Shown here piece after piece: positions 1-6,181 of a stretch of 17,770 bases of DNA; the stretch's first letter is position 1; the number at the start of each line of letters is the position of its first letter. A program made the position numbers and the translations under genes. The notes under the pieces were generated by a model, which saw only the letters and a program-made list of their open reading frames with translations, searched no databases and had not been told where the DNA came from. Location of the stretch: the NCBI GenBank assembly GCA_030740335.1, contig JASLXL010000149.1:1-17770 (forward strand), written 5' to 3'. The DNA is from SAR202 cluster bacterium (lineage in GTDB: Bacteria; Chloroflexota; Dehalococcoidia; SAR202; CAJWER01).

Positions 1-1
1 G

Positions 2-700
2 GCCCTGCCTGAGCAGGACCTAGCGGACACGCTGGCCGAGAGACGCATAGCCGGAGAACCCCTCGCCTATATCCTCGGGCGTAGTGAGTTCTATGGCCAT
101 GAGTTTGGCGTAGGGCCGGGCGTGCTTGTGCCACGTCAAGAGACGGAGCTACTGGTAGACGCCGTACTTGAGTTTGTCAGCACCAGCAGTTTGAGGCGGC
201 CCCTTATTGTGGATGTGGGTACAGGCAGCGGTGCCATCGCTATTGCCGTAGCGAAAGCGCTGCCTGACGCGACCGTTTTTGCCACTGATGTCTCACATGA
301 TGCCCTGAAGATCGCCGAGGCCAATGCGCTGTCCCTTGATGTACAGGATGCGGTGCACCTTTTACAAGGGGATTTGTTGGAGCCATTACCGGGGCCGGTC
401 GACATAATTGTCTCCAACCCGCCGTACCTGACCACCGGCGAACTTGCCGGTCTGACCAGTGAGGTCAGATGCGAGCCTGAGACCGCTCTCGATGGTGGTC
501 GCGACGGTCTCGCCGCGATTTCGGAGTTGATGAGGCAGGTCGCTGGTCTTGTGCAGCAGCCGAGGCTTTTCGCGATAGAGATAGCGTCGAGCCAGCTAGA
601 ATCAGTTGTTTTGATGGCGCAAGGCTTGTTCCCCGACAACGAGGTTACCTATCTGCTAGACCTCGCTGGCCTGCCCAGGGTCGTGCGCGTCTTACTGTAG
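2..700 (+). CDS. prmC: Peptide chain release factor N5-glutamine methyltransferase PrmC (5' truncated)
   Basis: PrmC/HemK methylates the glutamine of the GGQ motif in release factors RF1 and RF2, using S-adenosylmethionine. The reading frame is open from the first bases of the window, so the true start lies upstream. An internal GTG at 122 is not the start, because upstream codons in the same frame already encode family sequence (RRIAGEPLAYILGRSEFYG, then the VLVPRQETELL signature). The SAM-binding motif DVGTGSGAIAIA is at about 212-247. The catalytic NPPY motif that binds the target glutamine is at 416-427. The C-terminus ends normally with TAG at 698-700. In many bacteria prmC follows prfA, which would lie off the left edge here (inference). 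Confidence 0.95.
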   Translation, partial: ALPEQDLADTLAERRIAGEPLAYILGRSEFYGHEFGVGPGVLVPRQETELLVDAVLEFVSTSSLRRPLIVDVGTGSGAIAIAVAKALPDATVFATDVSHDALKIAEANALSLDVQDAVHLLQGDLLEPLPGPVDIIVSNPPYLTTGELAGLTSEVRCEPETALDGGRDGLAAISELMRQVAGLVQQPRLFAIEIASSQLESVVLMAQGLFPDNEVTYLLDLAGLPRVVRVLL

Positions 701-752
701 TAATCACAGTGCTGGCAAAAACGTTGCGTGACAAGATAGATATTATTCCCCA

Positions 753-780
753 TTGCGCGCCTTGACACAGCCGCTACAAT
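753..780 (+). promoter_or_regulatory. Possible weak promoter for the coiled-coil gene
   Basis: A TACAAT hexamer at 775-780 resembles a sigma-70 -10 box. A weak -35 candidate TTGCGC lies at 753-758 with a 16-nt spacer. The better-looking TTGACA at 762-767 sits only 7 nt from the -10 and cannot pair with it in the standard geometry. This call rests on hexamer similarity only. Confidence 0.3.
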
Positions 781-817
781 TGACCGGGTTCGGTGACAGA
801 TTGCACGGAGGCCCCAA

Positions 818-1240
818 TTGGCGAACATCGATTTGCAGCCTGACTATGACTTGCTGTTGAAACTGTATGGCGAGTCGATGCTCAGGATCGGGCAGCTCGA
901 GGCTCGCGTCGCTGCTTTGAATGAGTGCGACGCAGAAAATAATCAGAGCCGTGCGATAGTCGAGCTCACCGAGAGAGTCGACGCAATTTACGGGCTGATT
1001 ACCGGGATTTCCCAAGATGGCACTGACACTGCAGACCTAGGGCCGAGAGATGGGCAGGCGGATGAAATCGCTCAGATGCGAGTACAGATCGCGAGTTTGG
1101 CCGACCAGCTCGACGTGGCTCGCAATGAGGTCAAGGACTACCGTGCGCGGCGACGACGGCGCTCTCAAGCGTCTGGGCACACACCGTTATTGCAGTCCAT
1201 TGCCCGCCGATTCGGTATCAGCCGTTCCCAGGGGATGTAG
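818..1240 (+). CDS. Small coiled-coil protein with basic C-terminus, function unknown
   Basis: A 140-residue protein of unrecognised family. The TTG start at 818 is chosen because a perfect GGAGG (807-811) lies exactly 6 nt upstream, the same spacing as the next gene. Residues about 10-50 and 80-110 have heptad-like hydrophobic spacing with many Glu, Gln, Arg and Leu (LRIGQLEARVAAL; MRVQIASLADQL), consistent with two short coiled-coil helices. A glycine/aspartate-rich linker lies between them. The tail is strongly basic (YRARRRRRSQ) and ends in LLQSIARRFGISR, which could bind nucleic acid or an acidic membrane surface (inference). There is no signal peptide or transmembrane segment. The strong ribosome-binding site makes it a likely real gene. 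Confidence 0.7.
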   Translation: MANIDLQPDYDLLLKLYGESMLRIGQLEARVAALNECDAENNQSRAIVELTERVDAIYGLITGISQDGTDTADLGPRDGQADEIAQMRVQIASLADQLDVARNEVKDYRARRRRRSQASGHTPLLQSIARRFGISRSQGM

Positions 1241-1343
1241 CTCGTAAGTGCGGGGCTGTCCTATCTCGGTGGTGATTCGGCCCACTGCTTGATCCCTAGC
1301 CCCCCATTTCCCAGACCCCGTCTCTTGCTGTAGTATCGGTATG

Positions 1344-1360
1344 TTGGCTAGATGAGCCAA
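1344..1360. promoter_or_regulatory. Inverted repeat TTGGCT-N5-AGCCAA upstream of hydrolase
   Basis: Perfect 6-bp arms (1344-1349 and 1355-1360) flank a 5-nt loop, 33 nt before the hydrolase start. A -10-like TAGTAT lies just upstream at 1331-1336. The repeat would therefore fall at or just after a transcription start, where an operator or a 5'-UTR hairpin is plausible. Confidence 0.35.
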
Positions 1361-1393
1361 TCGGCCATTCCAATACCACGGTGGAGGCCATGC

Positions 1394-2437
1394 ATGTCTC
1401 AGTCGCAGACGGTCCGAAACCTCTCCCTCGGCGAGTACTTTCTTCGCAAGTACCACAATGTCGAAAGGCCCTATACGTTCAGTGCCTCCACGAAGGACGA
1501 ATTCGAGAGTTGGAAGGGGGTGTTTTCGGCCAGGCTGGCTGAGGCGATGGGGTTTCTCCCTGAGGCGTGTGACCTGGACCCTATCACCCTGGAACGGGTA
1601 GACAAGGGGTCGTATTGGCGAGAAAAAGTCCTATTCAACGCCGAGCCCGACATGGCCGTGGTTGCCTACGTGCTCGTGCCCAAGGACATAGCTGCCGGCG
1701 AGCGCAGGCCCGCCATCCTGGCGGCCCATGGCCACGGCAATGGAAAGGACGATGTGTGCCGCATCGACCACGGCGAGAGCGACCGCGTCGACAAGATAGA
1801 CCAGCTCAACTACGGCTACGCAGTCGAGCTGGTACAGAGGGGCTACGTCGTCATCGCTCCCGACTGGCGGGGATTCGGTGAGCGGCGGTTGGGTGGGAAT
1901 CTCCCTCCCAGAGATTCGTGCAACGTTCTGTTCACAAAGGGGATGCTCTTTGGCGTTAACCTGCTCACACTCAACGTCTGGGACGCGATGCAGTCTGTGA
2001 CATATCTCCAGTCCCGCCCCGAGGTCGACCCGGACCGTATTGGTTGCGTCGGCCTCTCCTACGGCGGGACGATGACGCTGTTCACGACGGCAATGGACGA
2101 GCGCATCAAGTGCGCGGTGGTCAGCTGCTACCTCAACAGCTTCCGCGCCTTCGCCCTCGGCCGGGGCAACCTCTGTGGCGCTCAGATACCGCCCGGCCTG
2201 CTCGCCGATGGTGATATCAGCGACGTGGCTTGTCTAATCGGACCACGTCCTCTGCTCGTGGAGTCAGGTATCCGGGATACCGGCTTCCCAATTGAGGCGA
2301 GCCGCGCGGCGGCGGCGGTGGTCAGGCGCTGTTATGAAGTAGCAGGAATTCCAGAGCGGTTTGACGTGGACGAGTTCGACGCCGGTCATCAATGGAGCGG
2401 ACGCAAGGCCTACGATTGGCTCGAGAAGTGGCTGTAA
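1394..2437 (+). CDS. Alpha/beta hydrolase, acetyl-xylan-esterase/dienelactone-hydrolase-like
   Basis: A 347-residue cytosolic serine hydrolase of the alpha/beta fold, related to the Abhydrolase_7/acetyl xylan esterase group. The ATG at 1394 is preferred over an upstream in-frame codon at 1352 because GGAGG (1383-1387) lies 6 nt before it. The oxyanion-hole segment AAHGHGNG is around His112. The nucleophile elbow GLSYGG places the catalytic serine at Ser222. The acid is probably Asp295 (ESGIRDTGFP), and the catalytic histidine is His332 (DAGHQW). All three catalytic elements are present, so the enzyme should be active. There is no signal peptide, so an intracellular ester, acyl-sugar or lactone substrate is likelier than polymeric xylan (inference). 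The gene is alone, with a palindrome immediately after its stop codon. Confidence 0.88.
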   Translation: MSQSQTVRNLSLGEYFLRKYHNVERPYTFSASTKDEFESWKGVFSARLAEAMGFLPEACDLDPITLERVDKGSYWREKVLFNAEPDMAVVAYVLVPKDIAAGERRPAILAAHGHGNGKDDVCRIDHGESDRVDKIDQLNYGYAVELVQRGYVVIAPDWRGFGERRLGGNLPPRDSCNVLFTKGMLFGVNLLTLNVWDAMQSVTYLQSRPEVDPDRIGCVGLSYGGTMTLFTTAMDERIKCAVVSCYLNSFRAFALGRGNLCGAQIPPGLLADGDISDVACLIGPRPLLVESGIRDTGFPIEASRAAAAVVRRCYEVAGIPERFDVDEFDAGHQWSGRKAYDWLEKWL

Positions 2438-2438
2438 T

Positions 2439-2486
2439 GGGATTGACTGTAGGGGTAGGTCATGACCTACCCCTACAGTCAATCCC
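2439..2486. terminator. Perfect 48-bp palindrome between convergent genes; candidate bidirectional terminator
   Basis: The 24 bases from 2439 are exactly the reverse complement of the 24 bases ending at 2486, with no mismatch and no spacer (centre TCATGA). It begins one base after the hydrolase stop and ends four bases before the stop of the minus-strand HAD remnant. A hairpin of about 22 bp would form in RNA from either strand. No T-run follows on either side, so it is not a textbook intrinsic terminator. Roles in transcript 3'-end stabilisation, cruciform formation or as a repeated palindromic element are alternatives. Confidence 0.65.
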
Positions 2487-2490
2487 GCCG

Positions 2491-2688
2491 CTATAGTAGC
2501 TCTGCAAACGACCGGGTGATGCGGTCGGGGTCGGACCAGAACCAGATGTGGGTACGGATTATCGCATCGTAGAGAATACAGGCGCCCAGCGCTGGGACCC
2601 GCGGCTCGAACGCTACGTAGACGGGCCGCCAGGTGGGGGCAGAGCCGTAGGTGTAGTTGATCAGGGTATCGTCGAGGTCGATCATCAT
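2491..2688 (-). pseudogene. HAD-superfamily hydrolase remnant with apparent internal deletion
   Basis: This 65-codon frame starts with MMIDLDDTLI, the HAD motif I (DxDxT) with both catalytic aspartates. It continues with a cap-like helix (LYDAIIRTHIWFWSDPDR) seen in YjjG-type haloacid dehalogenase hydrolases. The protein then ends abruptly in ITRSFAELL. That ending resembles the usual C-terminus of such proteins (a strand followed by SxAELL). Motifs II (Ser/Thr), III (Lys) and IV (acidic pair), expected over a further 130-150 residues, are missing. The simplest reading is an in-frame internal deletion joining N- and C-termini, so the product should be inactive. No good ribosome-binding site is visible. 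A functional short peptide cannot be excluded. Confidence 0.6.
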
Positions 2689-2779
2689 GGCATGGGGATG
2701 TCCATAAGAGACGGCGCGGGGATACCTATGATCCTCCCGTCAGTGAGGGCGTCATCGGAAGGGCTCCGAAGATAGGACC

Positions 2780-3919
2780 CTAGTTCAGGTCGAGTTGGAA
2801 GTACTTGCCCTCGGTCTTGATGGACGGTGCGAGGATGACATCGGTCTTGTGCATGCCCTTGATATCGGCTGCCCCGACCATTCCCATGCAGATCTCCAGC
2901 GCCCCGATGAGGTTCTGAGTACCATCCGTCTTCGAGGTCGGGCCGAACAGAATTTTGTCCAGGGAGCCCTTGACTCCGACACTAACCCTGACACCGCGTG
3001 GCAGCGATGCGTGAGGGCTGGCCATTCCCCAGTTGAAGCCGTTGCCGGGCGCTTCCTCGGATTGGGCGAGTGGTGTGCCGATCATGACTGCATCGGCACC
3101 GCTCGCGAACGCCTTGCAAAGGTCCCCACCGGTTCGAATTCCACCGTCAGTTATGATTGGGATGTACTTGCCAGTGCGCAGGAAGTGTTCTGCCCGCGCT
3201 GCGGCGCAGTCCATCGTGGCCGTCACCTGTGGTACTCCGACGCCGGTCACCTCGCGGGTGGTACATGCCGCTCCGGGGCCTACGCCCACCAGAACGCCGT
3301 CGATGCCCGTTTCCATGAGTTCCAGCGCGACATCATATGCGACGCAATTACCTACGATCACCGGGACGCTCACCGTTTCGAGGAACTCGGAGAATACCAG
3401 GCCGCGGGCGCTCTTGGAGTAGTGGCGAGCTGTCGTCACAGTCGATTGGACAATAATCACGTCTGCGCCGGCTTCTTCGGCCAGCGGCGCAAGTCGTTTT
3501 GTGTTTGCAGGAGTGATGGATACGGCGCACTTGGCGCCCTTGGACTTGATCTCACGAATCCTATCTCCCACGAGGTTCTCTTTGATGGGAGCTGCGTAGG
3601 CGTCTTGCATGACCGTGGTCGCGTCTTCATTGGAGGCGCTTGAGATTCGATCAAGTACCTCGGGCGGATTGTCGTATCGGGTCTGGACCCCTTCGAGATT
3701 CATAACCGCCAAGCCGCCCCGTTTGTCGAATTCGACGGCGAAGCTCGGCGACACAATGGCGTCCATGGCCGAGGCCAAAACGGGCATTGGCATCGTCATT
3801 CCGTTAATCGAGAACTCCCGGTTGACCTGGTCCGGGTTGATGGTGACGACTCCTGGGGAGATCGCCACGTCGTCGAATCCGTAGGCCTTTCGAATCTCTT
3901 TAAACTGGGGTACGGCCAT
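2780..3919 (-). CDS. guaB3: IMP dehydrogenase-like protein, GuaB3 type, without CBS domains
   Basis: A 379-residue TIM-barrel protein of the IMP dehydrogenase/GMP reductase family. The active-site loop GPGAACTTREVTGVGVPQ carries the catalytic cysteine at Cys219. The phosphate-binding segment TDGGIRTGGDLCKA lies at about 257-270 and GADAVMIGT at about 274-282. The two CBS domains usually inserted in bacterial GuaB (about 490 residues) are absent. This matches the shorter IMPDH-related GuaB3 group of Actinobacteria and Chloroflexi, for which IMP oxidation, GMP reduction or other purine roles have been considered. The ATG at 3919 is preceded by AAGAGG (3926-3931) at a 6-nt spacing. It is expressed alone from a good promoter and transcribed divergently from queG. 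Confidence 0.88.
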   Translation of the reverse strand: MAVPQFKEIRKAYGFDDVAISPGVVTINPDQVNREFSINGMTMPMPVLASAMDAIVSPSFAVEFDKRGGLAVMNLEGVQTRYDNPPEVLDRISSASNEDATTVMQDAYAAPIKENLVGDRIREIKSKGAKCAVSITPANTKRLAPLAEEAGADVIIVQSTVTTARHYSKSARGLVFSEFLETVSVPVIVGNCVAYDVALELMETGIDGVLVGVGPGAACTTREVTGVGVPQVTATMDCAAARAEHFLRTGKYIPIITDGGIRTGGDLCKAFASGADAVMIGTPLAQSEEAPGNGFNWGMASPHASLPRGVRVSVGVKGSLDKILFGPTSKTDGTQNLIGALEICMGMVGAADIKGMHKTDVILAPSIKTEGKYFQLDLN

Positions 3920-3946
3920 GGCTTACCTCTTCAAGGGGATAGCGAA

Positions 3947-3976
3947 ATTATATGCGAGCGCGAGGGGTCCGGTCAA
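3947..3976 (-). promoter_or_regulatory. Sigma-70-type promoter for the IMP dehydrogenase-like gene
   Basis: On the minus strand, TTGACC (3976-3971) and a consensus TATAAT (3952-3947) are separated by 18 nt. This would start transcription near 3940, about 20 nt upstream of the start codon. It is the best consensus promoter in the window. Confidence 0.75.
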
Positions 3977-4014
3977 GGATACTGGCATAGTGTGAACATA
4001 CATCGTACGTGCCT

Positions 4015-4042
4015 GTAACATGCGGCGCAGGGCAAATATAAT
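4015..4042 (+). promoter_or_regulatory. Candidate promoter for queG with a long leader
   Basis: A perfect TATAAT at 4037-4042 is preceded at 16 nt by GTAACA (4015-4020), which matches 4 of 6 positions of the -35 consensus. Transcription would begin near 4049, leaving a leader of about 190 nt before queG. The 317-nt gap between the divergent genes (3920-4236) holds only this promoter, the minus-strand promoter above and the hairpin below. No gene is seen in it. Confidence 0.45.
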
Positions 4043-4083
4043 CCTGTCGTTGGAGAGCCGTTTGCGAGGCAATTTTTGGGCCT

Positions 4084-4108
4084 GACGCGGCGACGCCTAG
4101 CCGCAGTC
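4084..4108 (+). promoter_or_regulatory. Hairpin in the queG leader
   Basis: GAC-GCGGC (4084-4091) pairs with GCCGC-(A)-GTC (4100-4108) around an 8-nt loop, giving 8 base pairs with one bulged A. It is not followed by a T-run, so it is not an obvious attenuator. I did not recognise a cobalamin or preQ1 riboswitch consensus. Confidence 0.3.
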
Positions 4109-4236
4109 GAAAACGTCCTCGTGTATTATCAGGTAATGCCGGTGGTGCGGACGCCTAATGGGCCGTCTGCCCACAAATATAGAATGCCTTGTTTCCCGGG
4201 CGTGGGGACCAGAAGGGCAAGGGCTGTCGGGACCAG

Positions 4237-5379
4237 ATGGGCAAACTAGAGCAGTTGATCAAGGATCTCGCCAAGGAGATCGGTTTCGATGTCGTGGGTA
4301 TCACGACTGCTGATCCCTTTCCTCGTGACGAGGAGGCGGCGCTTGACCGCATTTCACAGGGGTTAATGGACGGCCTGCACTGGTACACCAAGGAGCGTGT
4401 CCGCAAGGCTAACCGGCCTGGGTTGCTTGTTGAGGGAGCGTGCTCAATCATCTCCGTGGCGATGAGCTACAACACCGGCGACCCCATTCCAGGGGAGCCG
4501 GGTCCAACCGGCAAAATCGCTCGCTACGCATGGGGAGACGATTATCACACCCTCATGAAGGAGCGACTCCGAAGGTTGGTCGAAGGCCTTTCGGACCAGG
4601 TTGGTTACCCGGTGAAGTCCCGAATTTTCGTCGACGATGGCCCCATGAATGACCGGGCCGCCGCCGAGCGTGCGGGCGTAGGCTGGTTCGGTAAGAACTC
4701 CAATGTCCTTACCCCGGGCCACGGCTCCTGGGTTCTGCTCGGCCAGGTGATCACCGACTTGGACCTGAAGCCGGACCTGCCGCTCAAGAAGACCTGTGGT
4801 GCCTGCGTACGATGTATCGACGATTGCCCAACTGGCGCTATCGTAGCTCCCTTCGTTATCGACAACACTCGCTGTATCTCATTCCTCACCATAGAGTTGT
4901 GGGGTGCAATACCGCGCGAGATGCGGTCCCTGGTGGGGGACTGGGTTTTCGGGTGCGACATCTGCCAGGATGTCTGCCCCGTGAACCGCAAGGCCACACT
5001 GGGGGTCGAGCCCGCTTTCCAGCAACGTCACGACTTCGGCGCACCCGCGCTGTTGCCACTGCTAGAACTGGACGACGAGGAGTTCAGGGCCAGGTTCCGG
5101 AACAGCGCCATCAAGCGAGCCAAGCGAGTTGGTTTGCAGCGTAATGTTTGTGTGGCGCTGGGCAATATCGGTGACCTGGCGGCGGTTCCGGCCCTGGTCA
5201 AGGCCCTGACTGCGCCGGAACCCATCATTCGTGAGCACGCGGCTTGGGCCCTTGGTCGTCTGGGCGGCGATGCGGTTATTTTATCCCTGCGAGACGCCTT
5301 GCCGGGTGAGACAGACGAGGCGGTGCGGGCCGAGATTGTGCTGTCTCTGTTCGAGGCCGGGCCAGCAGTGCCCTCGTGA
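4237..5379 (+). CDS. queG: Epoxyqueuosine reductase QueG
   Basis: QueG catalyses the last step of queuosine synthesis. It reduces epoxyqueuosine to queuosine at position 34 of GUN-anticodon tRNAs, using cobalamin and two [4Fe-4S] clusters. From the ATG at 4237 the protein has 380 residues, normal for the family. The N-terminus LIKDLAKEIGFDVVGITTADPF fits the cobalamin-binding domain. The segment VDDGPMNDRAAAERAGVGWFGKN (about 132-154) carries the conserved acidic active-site region. The ferredoxin domain has CGACVRCIDDCP (Cys187, 190, 193, 197) and CDICQDVCP (Cys240, 243, 247). A HEAT-like repeat region (about 306-370) follows, as in full-length QueG. The ribosome-binding site is weak. A TTG at 4189 is an alternative start but would add residues unlike the family. 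The stop overlaps the next gene by 4 nt. Confidence 0.95.
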   Translation: MGKLEQLIKDLAKEIGFDVVGITTADPFPRDEEAALDRISQGLMDGLHWYTKERVRKANRPGLLVEGACSIISVAMSYNTGDPIPGEPGPTGKIARYAWGDDYHTLMKERLRRLVEGLSDQVGYPVKSRIFVDDGPMNDRAAAERAGVGWFGKNSNVLTPGHGSWVLLGQVITDLDLKPDLPLKKTCGACVRCIDDCPTGAIVAPFVIDNTRCISFLTIELWGAIPREMRSLVGDWVFGCDICQDVCPVNRKATLGVEPAFQQRHDFGAPALLPLLELDDEEFRARFRNSAIKRAKRVGLQRNVCVALGNIGDLAAVPALVKALTAPEPIIREHAAWALGRLGGDAVILSLRDALPGETDEAVRAEIVLSLFEAGPAVPS

Positions 5380-6134
5380 ACGGTCGTACATACCTGATCA
5401 ACGTCGGCGCCAACGCGAGCCACCGTTTTGCCGGCCCCATTTTTCCTGACGGCACCTTCGAGTTCCTACCTATCCCAGAGGACCGGGACCTGCCGGTAGA
5501 CCACGGAGTTCGTTACCGTAATCTGCGCTCCTTCTACGACCCCGGACAAGACTTACTGAGGTACGTTCCGCAACGACTGTGGGACCGAACCGCCCATGCC
5601 GACCCTGAGTGGGACACGTTTACGTACGGGGACAATTGCGCAACCTCGCCAAGGGCTGCGGCTCTGAAGCGCGTTGCGCCCGGTGACCGTCTACTATTCC
5701 TGGTACGACTACAGAGATGGGACCAGAATGGGCCAATGGAGGCCTATGGCTTCTATCTGGTGGGGTTCATACATGTCGACGGCATACTGCGGAACGTTAC
5801 GTCCCAGCCCGATGTTGCCGCGATGGACCGCTTTGGTCGCAACTCCCACGTCCGGCGTGGCCTGAGCGGTCCTAGATTGTGGAACGGATTCTGCGTCTTT
5901 TCTGGCTCGTCTCAGTCACGGAGGCTCTCCAAGGCCGCGCTTCTCGACCAGGACCTCTCCAATCGAGTCCTCACGAGTGCCGATGGCTCGCCATGGCGAT
6001 GGGAAGCAGGCCGTTCTGACCTACAGGTAATCGGCTCCTACACACGCAGCTGCCGTTGTATTATCGATCCAACGCTGCCGGGTCACAGCGAGAGATCCGA
6101 CATATTGTGGGAATGGGTCATGCGCCACGAATAA
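5376..6134 (+). CDS. Putative nucleotide-modification-associated domain 3 (Nmad3)-like protein
   Basis: A 252-residue protein whose GTG start (5376) overlaps the queG TGA in a GTGA junction, indicating translational coupling. The opening LINVGANASHR...PIFPDGTFEFLPIPED resembles proteins annotated as Nmad3. That domain was predicted computationally to work with enzymes of modified-base systems; this is from memory and unverified. Residues about 115-140 (VAPGDRLLFLVRLQRW...YGFYLVGFI) look like a PUA/EVE/ASCH-type beta-barrel, a fold that often reads modified bases (inference). Two further blocks, FGRNSHVRRG (about 152-161) and FSGSSQSRRLSKA (about 176-188), hold Ser/Asn/His/Arg clusters suited to nucleotide binding. 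There is no signal peptide or membrane segment. The catalytic activity, if any, is unknown. Confidence 0.6.
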   Translation: MNGRTYLINVGANASHRFAGPIFPDGTFEFLPIPEDRDLPVDHGVRYRNLRSFYDPGQDLLRYVPQRLWDRTAHADPEWDTFTYGDNCATSPRAAALKRVAPGDRLLFLVRLQRWDQNGPMEAYGFYLVGFIHVDGILRNVTSQPDVAAMDRFGRNSHVRRGLSGPRLWNGFCVFSGSSQSRRLSKAALLDQDLSNRVLTSADGSPWRWEAGRSDLQVIGSYTRSCRCIIDPTLPGHSERSDILWEWVMRHE

Positions 6135-6181
6135 CCCCGTAGTGCTACACTCACCGTAAATCACATTCAGGAGAGTCGTCA

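Noticed and set aside
122..124. GTG as the start of prmC
   Set aside because: The frame is open upstream and encodes conserved PrmC sequence, so the gene enters the window from the left.
762..780. TTGACA followed by TACAAT as a promoter
   Set aside because: The two hexamers are only 7 nt apart, incompatible with one sigma-70 promoter.
2264..2482. Minus-strand 72-codon frame running through the palindrome into the hydrolase
   Set aside because: It begins inside the palindrome and is antisense to the hydrolase C-terminus; a shadow frame.
2795..3643. Long plus-strand frame (282 codons) opposite the IMP dehydrogenase-like gene
   Set aside because: It is a shadow of a well-conserved gene on the other strand. 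Its product has no family character and is cysteine/histidine-rich in the way antisense frames often are.
4049..4236. Cobalamin or preQ1 riboswitch in the queG leader
   Set aside because: The expected consensus elements were not recognised by eye; only a simple hairpin is supported.
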